Positions 5,623 to 14,023 of a stretch of 22,688 nucleotides of DNA are shown here, one piece after another (the stretch's first letter is position 1; the number at the start of each line of letters is the position of its first letter). The notes under the pieces are model-generated. The model saw nothing but the letters and a program-made list of their open reading frames with translations, did not search any database and had not been told where the DNA came from. The translations under genes and the position numbers were made by a program. The stretch comes from DASVSE01 sp036399715. Its GTDB lineage: Bacteria; Bacteroidota; Rhodothermia; Rhodothermales; Rubricoccaceae. The stretch is taken from positions 1 to 22,688 of the forward strand of contig DASWMO010000076.1 of assembly GCA_036399715.1 (NCBI GenBank). Direction: 5' to 3'.

Positions 5623-7038
5623 ATGCCCCGCCTCGCTTCCGCGCTCGCGCCGCTCGCCCTCGCCGCCGCTCTGGCCGTGCCGGCGTTCGCACAGTCCCGC
5701 CCGGTCCAGATCCGCATGGACACCGGCACGTTCCGCTACTCGGACGATGCCTCGCTCGCCGAGGTCTACCTCTCGGTCGGCGCGTCGTCGCTGCGCTACA
5801 CGCGCGGCGCCTCAGGGGCCTTCGAAGCGACGGTGCCGCTGCACCTCACCATCCGGCCCGTCGCGGACGCCGCGCCGTCGGGCGCCGCGTCGGCCGCGGC
5901 CTACGACCAGACGATCGACTTCCGCTTCACCGTCGCCGACACGACGACGCTGACGGCGGGCCAGGTGTTTACCGAGCAGGTCCGGACGTCGCTCGCCCCC
6001 GGCGAGTACGACGTCGCGGCCGTCGTGCCAGCCTCGGCAGGCTCGTCAAGCGTCGAGGCACGGACGTCGCTGACGGTTCCCGACTACGGCGGCGCCGAGG
6101 GCGCGGCGCTGTCGTCGATCCAGCTCGCCCGCCGCATCGTCCGCGCGACCGACCCATCGAACCCGTTCGTCAAGAGCGGCCGCGTCGTCCAGCCGTACCC
6201 CGACGCGTTCTACGGCGGCGACCTCTCGCGCGTGACCTACTACGCCGAGGTCTACGGCGTCCCGGCCGATGCCGGGACGTACACGGTCCTCGCGTTCCTG
6301 TCCAACTCGTCGCGCCCGACGCCCATCGAGGGCACGCAGACGCGGACCGAGCGGCCGGTCCAGCCGGTCGACATCCTCGTCGGGGCCATCGACGTGAGCA
6401 CGCTCCCGACAGGCCAGTACACGCTGCACCTCGCCGTCCTCAACGCGGCCAACGAGGCCGTCGCCGAGCGGGCGAAGGGCCTCTTCGTCATCAACCCCGA
6501 CGTCCCACAGCCCGAGAACGTGGTCGTCGAGTCGACCGACGACGAGTTGCTCTACGCCGCGATGGGCGAGGAGGAGCTGGCCCTCAACATCGAGCACGCG
6601 CGCGTCGTCGCGACGAGCCGCGAGCGGAGCGACCTCGCCTCGCTGCGGACGGACGAGGAGCGGCGGACGTACCTCGTCCGCTTCTGGCGCAACCGCTCGG
6701 CGGCAGCCGGTTCGACCACGGACGCTCGCCGGACGTTCTACGACCGCCTCACGCGCGTCAATACGACCTACCGCTACGGTGGCTCGCCAGGCTACCGCAC
6801 CGACCGCGGCCGGATCTACCTCACCTACGGCGCGCCGTCGGGCGTGGACCGGCAGACGTTCAACTCGGACACCGCCCCGTTCGAGGTCTGGACCTACGAG
6901 AACATCCCCGGCGAGGGCCTCTCGGAGTTTGTCTTCGTCGACCGCAACAACTCCGGCGAACTGACGCTCGTCCACTCGACCGTAACGGGCGAGATCTCGC
7001 TGCCGCAGTGGCGCTCGGAGATCACGAACGGGCGCTAG
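5623..7038 (+). CDS. GWxTD domain-containing secreted protein
   Basis: The 471-aa product starts with a classical signal peptide (MPRLASALAPLALAAALAVPAFA, cleavage after AFA). A beta-rich middle carries segments such as FRFTVADTTTL and GQYTLHLAVLNA. The C-terminal third has RTYLVRFWRNRSAA, then SPGYRTDRGRIYLTYGAP and FEVWTYENIP. This is the layout of the GWxTD family of Bacteroidota and Rhodothermota, where GW-x-TDRGr-vyi-x-yG-x-P names the domain. Here the signature Trp is a Tyr (GYRTD). Function is unknown; these are exported, possibly cell-envelope proteins. The ATG at 5623 gives the shortest clean signal peptide. The stop lies only 10 bp from that of the convergent SDR gene. Confidence 0.88.
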   Translation: MPRLASALAPLALAAALAVPAFAQSRPVQIRMDTGTFRYSDDASLAEVYLSVGASSLRYTRGASGAFEATVPLHLTIRPVADAAPSGAASAAAYDQTIDFRFTVADTTTLTAGQVFTEQVRTSLAPGEYDVAAVVPASAGSSSVEARTSLTVPDYGGAEGAALSSIQLARRIVRATDPSNPFVKSGRVVQPYPDAFYGGDLSRVTYYAEVYGVPADAGTYTVLAFLSNSSRPTPIEGTQTRTERPVQPVDILVGAIDVSTLPTGQYTLHLAVLNAANEAVAERAKGLFVINPDVPQPENVVVESTDDELLYAAMGEEELALNIEHARVVATSRERSDLASLRTDEERRTYLVRFWRNRSAAAGSTTDARRTFYDRLTRVNTTYRYGGSPGYRTDRGRIYLTYGAPSGVDRQTFNSDTAPFEVWTYENIPGEGLSEFVFVDRNNSGELTLVHSTVTGEISLPQWRSEITNGR

Positions 7039-7048
7039 AGGCCCAAAC

Positions 7049-7990
7049 CTACTTGGCCGCCGCCGGGTCCAGGGCGACGCCTGTGAGCGCCTCGCACGCC
7101 GAGACGAGGCGCGCAGCCGCCGCGGTGTCGCGCGCCCGGCCGGAGATGCGGGCGGGCCCGGGCAGTCCCCAGACCTCGCCCCACCCGGACGGCCCGACGT
7201 AGTCGCCGCTGCGCACGCCGCGGCCCACGGCCGCGAGGAGGGTCGGCAGGGCGCCCTTCCATGTCGGCATCGCGACGGCGCGGTTGAGAGCCTGGTTGAA
7301 CATCTTCTCAGCCGCCGATCCCTTCATGTCGGCCGCAGCGGTCTGCAGGTTGGTCGCGGTATAGCCCGGGTGCGCGGCGACCGAGACGGCGTCCGTGTGG
7401 GCGGCGTGGAAGCGGCGGTCGAGGTCGAGCGCGAGCATCAGGCAGGCGAGCTTGCTCTGGCTGTAGGCGCCCCACGGCGAGTACGTGCGTTCGCCCTGAA
7501 GGTCGTCGAATGCAATCCGTCCGAAGCGGTGCGCGAGCGACGACAACCAGACCGTCCGGCTGTGCGGCGTCGCGAGCAGAGCCGGCAGCAGGCGCGCCGT
7601 GAGCGCGTAGTGGCCGAGGACGTTGGTGCCAAACTGCATCTCGAAGCCGTCGGCCGTCTCGCGGCGTGGGAGGGCCATCACGCCGGCATTGTTGACGAGC
7701 GCGTCGAGCCGGTCGAGGTCGAACCCTTCGGCGAAGGCGCGGACCGAGGCGAGGCTGGCGAGGTCGAGCGCGCGCACCTCGGCCGTGCCGGCGGGGGCCG
7801 CGCGTCGAAGCGCGCCGAGGGCCTCGGCGCCGCGCGTCTCGCTCCGGCACGCCAGCACGACATGCGCGCCGCGCAGCATCAGCCCGCGCGATGCCTCGAA
7901 CCCGATGCCGCTGTTGGCGCCCGTCACGACGGCGACGCGGCCGGACAGGTCGGGCAGGTGGGCGGCCGTCCAGGCGGCGAGAGAAGACAT
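7049..7990 (-). CDS. Short-chain dehydrogenase/reductase (retinol dehydrogenase-like)
   Basis: The 313-aa classical SDR oxidoreductase probably uses NADP(H). The Rossmann motif TGANSGIG is at residues 23-30, with an Arg (CRSE, 49-52) after strand 2, as in NADPH-preferring members. NNAG is at 100-103, the catalytic Ser in WLSSLAH (about 150-151), and Y-SQS-K at 176-180 gives the YxxxK pair. AHPGYTATNLQ follows the active site, as in the retinol-dehydrogenase/WWOX-like branch. Substrate cannot be assigned. The ATG at 7990 begins MSSLAAWTAAHLPDLSGRVA, a normal start for this branch. It lies 85 bp downstream of the GreA/GreB-like gene on the same strand and may be cotranscribed with it. Confidence 0.9.
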   Translation of the reverse strand: MSSLAAWTAAHLPDLSGRVAVVTGANSGIGFEASRGLMLRGAHVVLACRSETRGAEALGALRRAAPAGTAEVRALDLASLASVRAFAEGFDLDRLDALVNNAGVMALPRRETADGFEMQFGTNVLGHYALTARLLPALLATPHSRTVWLSSLAHRFGRIAFDDLQGERTYSPWGAYSQSKLACLMLALDLDRRFHAAHTDAVSVAAHPGYTATNLQTAAADMKGSAAEKMFNQALNRAVAMPTWKGALPTLLAAVGRGVRSGDYVGPSGWGEVWGLPGPARISGRARDTAAAARLVSACEALTGVALDPAAAK

Positions 7991-8075
7991 GCGCGGCGGG
8001 GTGAGAGAAGGGCAGGCACCCGGCGTGCGCCCCGCGGTTCCGCCGGGGCCGTTTCGCCTGACCCGGCCCACCAGG

Positions 8076-8588
8076 CTAGGCCACCGGCGCCTCGGGGTAG
8101 GAGACCGACACGACGACCAGGCGCTCGGGCCCAGCTGCGGTCTGGAGCTCGACGGCATCGCCGGCCGTTTTACCCGTAAGCGCCCGTGCGACGGGCGACG
8201 TGAAGGCGACGAGGCCCTGCGCCGCGTCCGCCTCATCCACGCCGACGATGGTGACGGTCCGTTCGACCTCGCCGGAGCGGAACGTGACGGTCGCGCCGAA
8301 GCGGGCCGTCGCCGACGGCCTCGGCTCGACGAGCTGGACGCGCGCCATGCGCTCGGCAAGCTGGGCCATGCGCGCCGAGAGGACGGTCAGGCGCCGCGAG
8401 CGCTCCATCTCGTCGGTGTGGTCCGCATCGGCCGCGGCCCGTTCGGCCGTGAGGCGCTCGCGCTCGTCGTGCAGGAGGGCGAGCCCGCGGGGCGTGACGT
8501 AGTTGGCGACGCCCGCAGGGAGGGGCGCCCGAGGCGGGACGACGGGCGGTTCGTCGGGACCGTCGTCCTTGGCAAAAGCGCGGCTCAT
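8076..8588 (-). CDS. GreA/GreB-family transcription elongation factor
   Basis: The 170-aa product begins MSRAFAKDDGPDEPPVVPPR and continues ANYVTPRGLALLHDERERL, the characteristic GreB-type N-terminus (sRaFvkE..., then nYvTprGl-x-x-L). An antiparallel coiled coil spans about residues 40-85. The C-terminal FKBP-like domain includes RFGATVTFRSGEVERTVTIV and VARALTGKTAGDAVEL, matching GreA/B sAlGrALlGk-x-vGD-x-v. Such factors enter the RNA polymerase secondary channel and stimulate cleavage of backtracked RNA. The usual coiled-coil tip GDxSENAEY is replaced by a segment reading DADHTDEMERSRR. Acidic residues remain but the pattern differs, so cleavage activity is not assured. The ATG at 8588 is supported by the conserved MSRAF. 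Confidence 0.88.
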   Translation of the reverse strand: MSRAFAKDDGPDEPPVVPPRAPLPAGVANYVTPRGLALLHDERERLTAERAAADADHTDEMERSRRLTVLSARMAQLAERMARVQLVEPRPSATARFGATVTFRSGEVERTVTIVGVDEADAAQGLVAFTSPVARALTGKTAGDAVELQTAAGPERLVVVSVSYPEAPVA

Positions 8589-8701
8589 CGAGGAGGGGCC
8601 AGGTCGACCCGGACTAGAAGGGAGACCCGATTCGACGGAAATGCCACCGTTTGTTCCTGAGCACGGGTGCCTCCCCCGGAATGCACCGTCCCGGGGTGGC
8701 G
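8589..8701. other. Intergenic region between glpK and the Gre-like gene
   Basis: This 113-bp gap separates two minus-strand genes. It contains a weak inverted repeat, CCCCGG (8674-8679) with CCGGGG (8691-8696), and an alternative pairing of GGTGC (8666-8670) with GCACC (8683-8687). It may be a weak terminator for glpK, but no T-tract is present. A promoter for the downstream gene could not be recognised. Confidence 0.35.
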
Positions 8702-10219
8702 TTACCGGGCCGCCCAGCCGGTTGCGAGCGCAACGGCCCGCTGCCAGTCGCGGTAACCGTCGGTCCGCAGCCGCGACGCCGGGTCCGGCGTGACCCGCAC
8801 GTCCGCGGACCATCCCGCGGCGACCTCCGTGGGCGTGAGTAAGCCCGAGGCGATACCCGCCAGCGCCGCCGCGCCCCACGCCGTCGCCTCGACGAGCGCG
8901 GGCCGCTCGACGGGCGCCCCGAGGGCGTCGGCGAGCATCTGGAGCAGCGTCGGGTTGGCCGCGGCTCCGCCGTCGACGCGCAGCGTCGGGAGCGCGAGTC
9001 CGGCGTCGGCCGCCATCGCATCGACGACGCCGCGGGTCTGGAAGGCGACCGCTTCGAGGGCGGCTCGGACGAGGTGCGCCCGCGTCGTCCCACGCGTGAG
9101 CCCGGCGATGAGGCCGCGCGCGGCCGGGTCCCAGACGGGCGCGCCGAGGCCCGTGAAGGCGGGCACGAACACGACGCCGCCCGTGTCGGGGACGGAGGCC
9201 GCGAGCGCGGCCGTCTCGTCCGCCGTCTCGACGACGCCCAACTCGTCGCGGAGCCACTGCACGGCCGCACCGGCGACGAAGATGCTGCCTTCGAGCGCGA
9301 ACTGCGGCCCGTCGCCGAGGTCATACGCGACCGTCGTGAGCAGGCCGTGGGCAGACCGAGCGGGCGTTTGGCCGGTGTGCATCAGCAAAAAGGCGCCCGT
9401 GCCGAGGGTCGTCTTGGTCTGCCCCGGCGCGAGGCACGCCTGCCCGACGAGGGCCGCGTGCTGGTCCCCGGCGACGCCGCGGATCGGGAGGGCCGCGCCG
9501 AACAGGTCCGCCCGCGTCGTCCCGAAGTCGCCCGCCGACGGCCGCACGTCGGGCAGGACCGAGCGCGGGATGTCGAGCGCGGCGAGGAGTTCGTCGTCCC
9601 AGCGCGCCTCGCGGAGGCTCCACAGCATCGTCCGCGAAGCGTTCGTGACGTCGGTCGCGTGCACGCCGCCGTGGGGGCCGCCCGTGAGGCTCCACACGAG
9701 CCACGCGTCGACCGTCCCGAAGGCGAGGTCGCCACGGGCGGCGGCCTCGCGCGCGCCGGGTGTGTGGTCGAGGATCCAGGCGAGCTTGGTGGCCGAGAAG
9801 TAGGGGTCGAGGCGCAGGCCTGTCGTCGCCTCAACGTGCGGACCGAGCCCGTCGGCTGCAAGCCGGGCGCACGTGTCGGCCGTCCGTCGGTCTTGCCAGA
9901 CAATCGCCGGGCCGACCGGCGCACCCGTGGCGCGGTCCCACACGACGGTCGTCTCGCGCTGGTTGGCGATCCCGAGTGCGGCCACGCGGCGCGCGTCGAT
10001 GCCGTCGAGGCACTCGCGGGCGACGGCGACCGCCGCGTCGCGGATCTCGGCTGCATCGTGCTCGACGAGGCCGGGGCGCGGGTAGTGCTGCGAGAGCGGC
10101 CGCTGCGCGGTCGCAAGAATGGTCCCGTCGAGGCCGAAGAGGACGGCACGCGTCGAGGTCGTACCGGCGTCGAGCGCGAGCAGGAGCGGCGCGGACCCGC
10201 CAGTCGGGATCGGGGACAT
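8702..10219 (-). CDS. glpK: Glycerol kinase
   Basis: The 505-aa product matches the usual GlpK length of about 500. Glycerol kinase phosphorylates glycerol with ATP to sn-glycerol-3-phosphate in the cytosol. The FGGY/actin-like N-terminus shows LDAGTTSTRAVLF (16-28), then GIANQRETTVVWDRATG, WQDRRTAD and the DAWLVWSLTGG segment. The second domain has VAGDQHAALVGQ, TTLGTGAFLLM and LRVDGGAAANPTLLQMLAD, the second FGGY signature region. The ATG at 10219 (MSPIPTGGSAPLLLALDAGT) leaves a normal short N-terminal tail. No glpF or glpD neighbour is present, so it is a stand-alone gene here. Its product could feed phospholipid synthesis together with the CdsA encoded later in the window; that link is inference. 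Confidence 0.96.
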   Translation of the reverse strand: MSPIPTGGSAPLLLALDAGTTSTRAVLFGLDGTILATAQRPLSQHYPRPGLVEHDAAEIRDAAVAVARECLDGIDARRVAALGIANQRETTVVWDRATGAPVGPAIVWQDRRTADTCARLAADGLGPHVEATTGLRLDPYFSATKLAWILDHTPGAREAAARGDLAFGTVDAWLVWSLTGGPHGGVHATDVTNASRTMLWSLREARWDDELLAALDIPRSVLPDVRPSAGDFGTTRADLFGAALPIRGVAGDQHAALVGQACLAPGQTKTTLGTGAFLLMHTGQTPARSAHGLLTTVAYDLGDGPQFALEGSIFVAGAAVQWLRDELGVVETADETAALAASVPDTGGVVFVPAFTGLGAPVWDPAARGLIAGLTRGTTRAHLVRAALEAVAFQTRGVVDAMAADAGLALPTLRVDGGAAANPTLLQMLADALGAPVERPALVEATAWGAAALAGIASGLLTPTEVAAGWSADVRVTPDPASRLRTDGYRDWQRAVALATGWAAR

Positions 10220-10333
10220 CGGGGAGCGGCGTGAGCGCCGCGTGAAGAGACGGGCCGGGACCGGGCGGCCGGGTAGGGGAAAGGCTAGCTTGCGGGCGCG
10301 CCGGGAACAAGCCCTCCGGACGCGTCCCCTCCG

Positions 10334-10816
10334 TTGCGTCGTCTCCGCCACCGGCTCCTTCAGCGTCTCGTCGCCATCCTCGTCCTCGCGGGCGTCGGTG
10401 CGGCGGCGGTGCCGGCCGTCCACGCCGAGCCGCACGCGGCGACGGAGGGGCGGCTGGACGCGGCGGCGCTCGCGGCCGCCCGCGCGGCTGCCGCCGGAGC
10501 GCCGACGCGCGACGCGGCGATCGACCAGTTTGTTGCCGTCTACGTCCGCGTCAGTGGCGATGCGAGTGCCCAGCGGGCGCTCTACGATGCGCTCCGTGGC
10601 GACGCCCTCAGCGGCGTTCCCCCGGCGTCGCCGCCCGTCGCCGTCGCATCGGCCGCCGGCACGACGGGCCCGCCGGCTCCGCCCGTCCTCGTGGGCGTCC
10701 TGCCTGCGGCCGGGGCACCGGCCCGGCCGGAAGGCCTGGCACTGCCTCCGGCGCCCGCCCTCGTTAGTAGGGCCGTGGCCCCTCGGCGCCGCGCGGCAGC
10801 CGCGCGCGCGCCCTAA
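10334..10816 (+). CDS. Small secreted protein of unknown function
   Basis: This 160-aa reading frame starts with TTG at 10334. The N-terminus RRLRHRLLQRLVAILVLAGV followed by AAVPAVHA is a convincing signal peptide with cleavage after VHA. A short helical region (RDAAIDQFVAVYVRVSGDAS, then QRALYDALRGDAL) is followed by an Ala/Pro-rich, probably disordered tail rich in Arg at the end. I do not recognise a family. In such GC-rich DNA long frames arise by chance; the signal peptide and the position, divergent from glpK and ahead of secD, are the only support. The non-ATG start is not backed by a ribosome-binding site. Confidence 0.52.
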   Translation: MRRLRHRLLQRLVAILVLAGVGAAAVPAVHAEPHAATEGRLDAAALAAARAAAAGAPTRDAAIDQFVAVYVRVSGDASAQRALYDALRGDALSGVPPASPPVAVASAAGTTGPPAPPVLVGVLPAAGAPARPEGLALPPAPALVSRAVAPRRRAAAARAP

Positions 10817-10865
10817 GCGCGCGCTGATTGCGTTCGCACCCCGGCGGTCGGCCGTGGCGTGCCCC

Positions 10866-10882
10866 GGGCGCACTGTGCGCCC
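10866..10882. promoter_or_regulatory. 17-bp perfect inverted repeat upstream of secD
   Basis: GGGCGCACTGTGCGCCC has 8-bp arms around one central base. It lies 50 bp after the stop of the small secreted protein and 75 bp before the secD start. It could be an operator-like site for the sec operon or a short hairpin ending the upstream transcript. Nothing in the sequence decides between them. Confidence 0.4.
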
Positions 10883-10956
10883 CGACGTGTGCCGGACCCG
10901 AGGTGGGCCCGGCCCCTAACAGACTTCCAGACGCGCCCCTGCGCGCCCCAGTACCC

Positions 10957-12924
10957 ATGCAAGGCAACGGACTCCGGATCGCCGCCACAGCGGCCTTCCT
11001 GCTCATCGCACTCTACTCGCTCCTGCCGACGTTCCAGAACGCCCGGAACGGGTCGCGCCTCGCGGCGATGGACCCCGCGGCGCGCGAGGCCTACGAGGCG
11101 GCCAACGGCGACGACCTGCTCGCGACGCGTGAGCGGGCGCTGAAACTCGGCCTCGACCTCCAGGGCGGCATGAACGTGACCCTCGAAGTCGGGACGGGCA
11201 CGCTGCTGCGCGAGCTCGCCGAGGGCCGCACGGATGAGACCTTCGAGACGGCCCTCGCCGCCGCGACGCGCGAGGCGGCGGACAGCCGTGAGGACTTCGT
11301 GACGCTCTTCGCCGCCGCCGTCGAGGAGGCGCGGCCGGACACGCGCCTTGCGCGCTACTTCCGCAACACGTCGGCCGGCATCACGGCCCGCAGCACCAAC
11401 GCCGAGGTCGAGACGTACCTCCGCGCCGAGGTTGAGGACGCGCTCCAGCGCGCGCAGGAGATCATCCGCCAGCGCGTGGACCGCTTCGGCGTCTCGGAGC
11501 CGCTCATCCAGCGCCAGGGCACGAGCCGCATCGCGGTCGAGCTGCCCGGCATCGACGACCCGGAGCGCGTCCGCAATCTGCTCCGCGGCACGGCCAAGCT
11601 CGAGTTCCGCCTGCTGCCCGAGCCGCAGGTCGTCCAGGCGTCCATGCAGCGCGTCGGGCAGTACTTCGCCGACCGCGAGGCCGGCCGCACGACGGGCGCC
11701 GCCCCGGCGGACACAGCCGCCGCCGCGACACCCGCAGCTGGCGCAACCGCCGACTCGTCGCGGCCGGCCGGCGACACGGCCCGCCAGCGGATCGACGTCG
11801 ACGCGCTCACGGGCGGGACTACGGCCCGGACCGAGGCGACGCCGGGCGCGGCCGCCCGCCGCTCGTTCGCCGAGATGGTGCAGCTCTCGCCCGCCGGCGC
11901 CGCCTCGCCCGTCGTCGGGCTCGTCGCCCGGACCGACACGTCGGCCGTGCGGCAGATGCTCGCCGAGCCGGGCGTGCGGGCGCTCCTGCCCCCGGGCGTG
12001 GACCTGCTCTACACCGCCTCTGCCGAGACAAGCACGACCGACGGGACCGAGGCCTTCCAACTCGTCGCCGTCAACGAGCGCGTCGAGCTCGGCGGCGACG
12101 TCGTGACCGACGCCCGTGCCGAGTTCGACACGTTCACCAACGCCCCCGAGGTCTCGATCACGATGAACGGTGAGGGCGCGAGCCGCTGGCGCCAGATCAC
12201 GTCGTCCAACGTCGGCAAGCCCGTCGCGGTCGTCCTCGACGACGTCGTGTACACCTTTCCGACGATCAACGGCACGATTCCGAACGGTCGGACGCAGATC
12301 ACGGGCTCGTTCACGCGCGACCAGGTGACGGACATCGTGACGATCCTTAAGTCGGGCGCGCTCCCCGCCCCGGTCAACATCATCGGCGAGCGGACGATCG
12401 GGCCGAGCCTCGGCGCGCAGGCCGTCCAGAACGGCCTCCGGTCGGGCATCATCGGCTTTCTCCTCATCGGCCTCTTCGTGACGCTGTACTACCGGGTCGG
12501 CGGCATCTTCGCCGTCGCGGCGCTGCTCGTCAACCTCGTACTGCTGTTCGGCGTGCTCGCGGGCTTCAACGCGACGCTGACGCTGCCCGGCATCGCCGGC
12601 ATCGTGCTCACGCTCGGCATGGCCATCGACGCCAACGTGCTCATCTACGAGCGCATCCGCGAGGAGCTCGACGCCGGCAAGTCCATGCGGGCCGCCGTCG
12701 ACGCGGGCTTCGAGAAGGCCTTTGCCGCCATCGCCGACGGCAACATCACGACGTTCCTGATCGGCGTCGTGCTGTACTCGTTCGGGACGGGCCCGATCCA
12801 GGGCTTCGCGGTCACGCTCATGGCGGGCATCATCACGTCCGTGTTCTCGGCCCTCGTCGTGACGCGCCTTCTGATCGACTTCACGCTCGCGCGCAACGGC
12901 CAGCGCCGCATCGCCTTCGGGTGA
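10957..12924 (+). CDS. secD: Protein translocase subunit SecD
   Basis: The 655-aa product belongs to the SecDF accessory complex, an RND-type proton-driven membrane protein that helps pull secreted proteins through SecYEG. TM1 is at residues about 7-24, followed by LKLGLDLQGGMNVTLEV (GLDLQGG 65-71). The periplasmic P1 domain contains QEIIRQRVDRFGVSEPLIQR and SRIAVELPGIDDPERV. Residues about 244-304 form an Ala/Thr/Pro-rich low-complexity insert, not part of the core fold. The C-terminal TM bundle begins near residue 494 and carries LGMAIDANVLIYERIREEL, the conserved TM4 region. The ATG at 10957 has no Shine-Dalgarno sequence, as elsewhere in this window. secF follows 88 bp downstream. Confidence 0.97.
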   Translation: MQGNGLRIAATAAFLLIALYSLLPTFQNARNGSRLAAMDPAAREAYEAANGDDLLATRERALKLGLDLQGGMNVTLEVGTGTLLRELAEGRTDETFETALAAATREAADSREDFVTLFAAAVEEARPDTRLARYFRNTSAGITARSTNAEVETYLRAEVEDALQRAQEIIRQRVDRFGVSEPLIQRQGTSRIAVELPGIDDPERVRNLLRGTAKLEFRLLPEPQVVQASMQRVGQYFADREAGRTTGAAPADTAAAATPAAGATADSSRPAGDTARQRIDVDALTGGTTARTEATPGAAARRSFAEMVQLSPAGAASPVVGLVARTDTSAVRQMLAEPGVRALLPPGVDLLYTASAETSTTDGTEAFQLVAVNERVELGGDVVTDARAEFDTFTNAPEVSITMNGEGASRWRQITSSNVGKPVAVVLDDVVYTFPTINGTIPNGRTQITGSFTRDQVTDIVTILKSGALPAPVNIIGERTIGPSLGAQAVQNGLRSGIIGFLLIGLFVTLYYRVGGIFAVAALLVNLVLLFGVLAGFNATLTLPGIAGIVLTLGMAIDANVLIYERIREELDAGKSMRAAVDAGFEKAFAAIADGNITTFLIGVVLYSFGTGPIQGFAVTLMAGIITSVFSALVVTRLLIDFTLARNGQRRIAFG

Positions 12925-12927
12925 GCC

Positions 12928-12986
12928 GTGAGCAGGTGGCATCGGGCAGGTGAAAGACCCTGCCCGTGCCCCTGCCACCCGTCACC
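12928..12986 (+). other. Long intercistronic hairpin in the secD-secF gap
   Basis: Three blocks pair in order: GTGA with TCAC, GGTGGCA with TGCCACC, and GGGCAGG with CCTGCCC, enclosing a short loop near TGAAAGA. It begins four bases after the secD stop and ends 26 bp before the secF ATG. It could set mRNA stability or the SecD:SecF ratio. Comparable hairpins occupy the next two gaps of the operon. Confidence 0.6.
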
Positions 12987-13012
12987 TCCCCACATGTAAC
13001 CGATATCTGACC

Positions 13013-13948
13013 ATGCGCATTCTCGAAAACACGACGTACGACTTCTGGGGCATCCGGAAGGTCGGCTTTATCGTCTCCGGCGTCCTTCTGGTGCTTGCCC
13101 TGATCGCGCTCGTCGCGCCGGGCCTCGAAGCGGGCGTCGACTTTAAGGGCGGCACCGAGATGGTGGTCCGCGTCCAGAACCCCGTCGACCTCGGCCGGAC
13201 GCGGCAGGCGCTCGCGGGCGTCCTCGGCGACGAAACCGAGGTCAAGATGTACGGCAGCACGCGCGACCTGCTCATCCGCACGCCCCAGACGGGCGACATC
13301 GAGCAGATCCGGACGCAGACGACGCAGACGCTCGCCGCCGCCTTCCCGGACTCCAACCCGGTCGTCGGCGACAGCTACACCATCGGGGCCCGCTTCGCGG
13401 ACGACCTCTACCGTGGCGCGTTCTACTCGGTCCTCGGCGGCCTCGCCGTGATCATGCTCTACGTCCTCGCGCGCTACGACTGGCGCTACGGCCTCGGCGC
13501 GATTCTCACGCTCGGCCACGACGTGATCGTGGTCCTGGGCATCTTCGCCGTTCTCAACGCCTTTACGCCGATCTCGTTCACAATCACGCAGACCATCATC
13601 GCGGCGCTGCTGACGATCGTCGGCTACTCGGTCAACGACACGGTCGTCGTGTACGACCGCATCCGGGAGACCGAGGGCCTCTACCGCAGCGAGTCGTTCC
13701 CGACGCTCGCCAACCGGGCCATCAACGCGACGCTCTCGCGGACGATCATCACGGGCGTCTCGACGCTTATCGCGCTCGTCGTGCTGCTCCTGTTCGGCGG
13801 CGAGGAACTGCGTGGCTTCGCGCTCGCGCTCCTCATCGGCATCGTGCTCGGGACGTACTCCTCGATCTTCGTCTCGACGCCGATCGTGGTCCTGCTGCGC
13901 GAGCGCTTTCCCGTCCGCACGCGCGCCGTCCGCGCCGCCGCGCGCTAA
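13013..13948 (+). CDS. secF: Protein translocase subunit SecF
   Basis: The 311-aa product is the partner of SecD. TM1 spans about residues 17-35, followed by LEAGVDFKGGTEMVVRV (GVDFKGGT 41-48), a short periplasmic domain and a five-TM C-terminal bundle. Characteristic segments are RYDWRYGLGAILTLGHDVIV and VGYSVNDTVVVYDRIRE (about 203-219), the conserved TM4 region. NRAINATLSRTIITG is also typical of SecF. The ATG at 13013 yields MRILENTTYDFWGIRK, a normal SecF start. The C-terminus is Arg/Ala-rich (VRTRAVRAAAR). It is placed between secD and the STAS gene in one transcriptional direction. Confidence 0.97.
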   Translation: MRILENTTYDFWGIRKVGFIVSGVLLVLALIALVAPGLEAGVDFKGGTEMVVRVQNPVDLGRTRQALAGVLGDETEVKMYGSTRDLLIRTPQTGDIEQIRTQTTQTLAAAFPDSNPVVGDSYTIGARFADDLYRGAFYSVLGGLAVIMLYVLARYDWRYGLGAILTLGHDVIVVLGIFAVLNAFTPISFTITQTIIAALLTIVGYSVNDTVVVYDRIRETEGLYRSESFPTLANRAINATLSRTIITGVSTLIALVVLLLFGGEELRGFALALLIGIVLGTYSSIFVSTPIVVLLRERFPVRTRAVRAAAR

Positions 13949-13957
13949 TTCGCGTCC

Positions 13958-14009
13958 GGGGTACCCGGTGCGGGGTGGCACTCTGTGTCCATCTTGTACC
14001 GCGTACCCC
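13958..14009 (+). other. Intercistronic hairpin in the secF-STAS gap
   Basis: GGGGTAC (13958-13964) pairs with GTACCCC (14003-14009). After one mismatch CGGT (13966-13969) pairs with ACCG (13998-14001), closing a 28-nt loop. It ends 14 bp before the next ATG. It is weaker than its two neighbours and could be chance in GC-rich sequence, but the matching position in three successive gaps supports it. Confidence 0.42.
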
Positions 14010-14023
14010 CGACCCCCGACCCG

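Noticed and set aside
3999..7202. 1067-aa plus-strand open frame
   Set aside because: It is antisense to pckA and out of frame with the GWxTD gene. The composition is typical of stop-poor high-GC shadow frames, and both underlying genes have clear families.
8028..8055. Terminator between the Gre-like and SDR genes
   Set aside because: Only a 6-bp GCCCCG/CGGGGC stem with a 9-nt loop and no T-tract is visible. Such stems are frequent by chance at this GC content.
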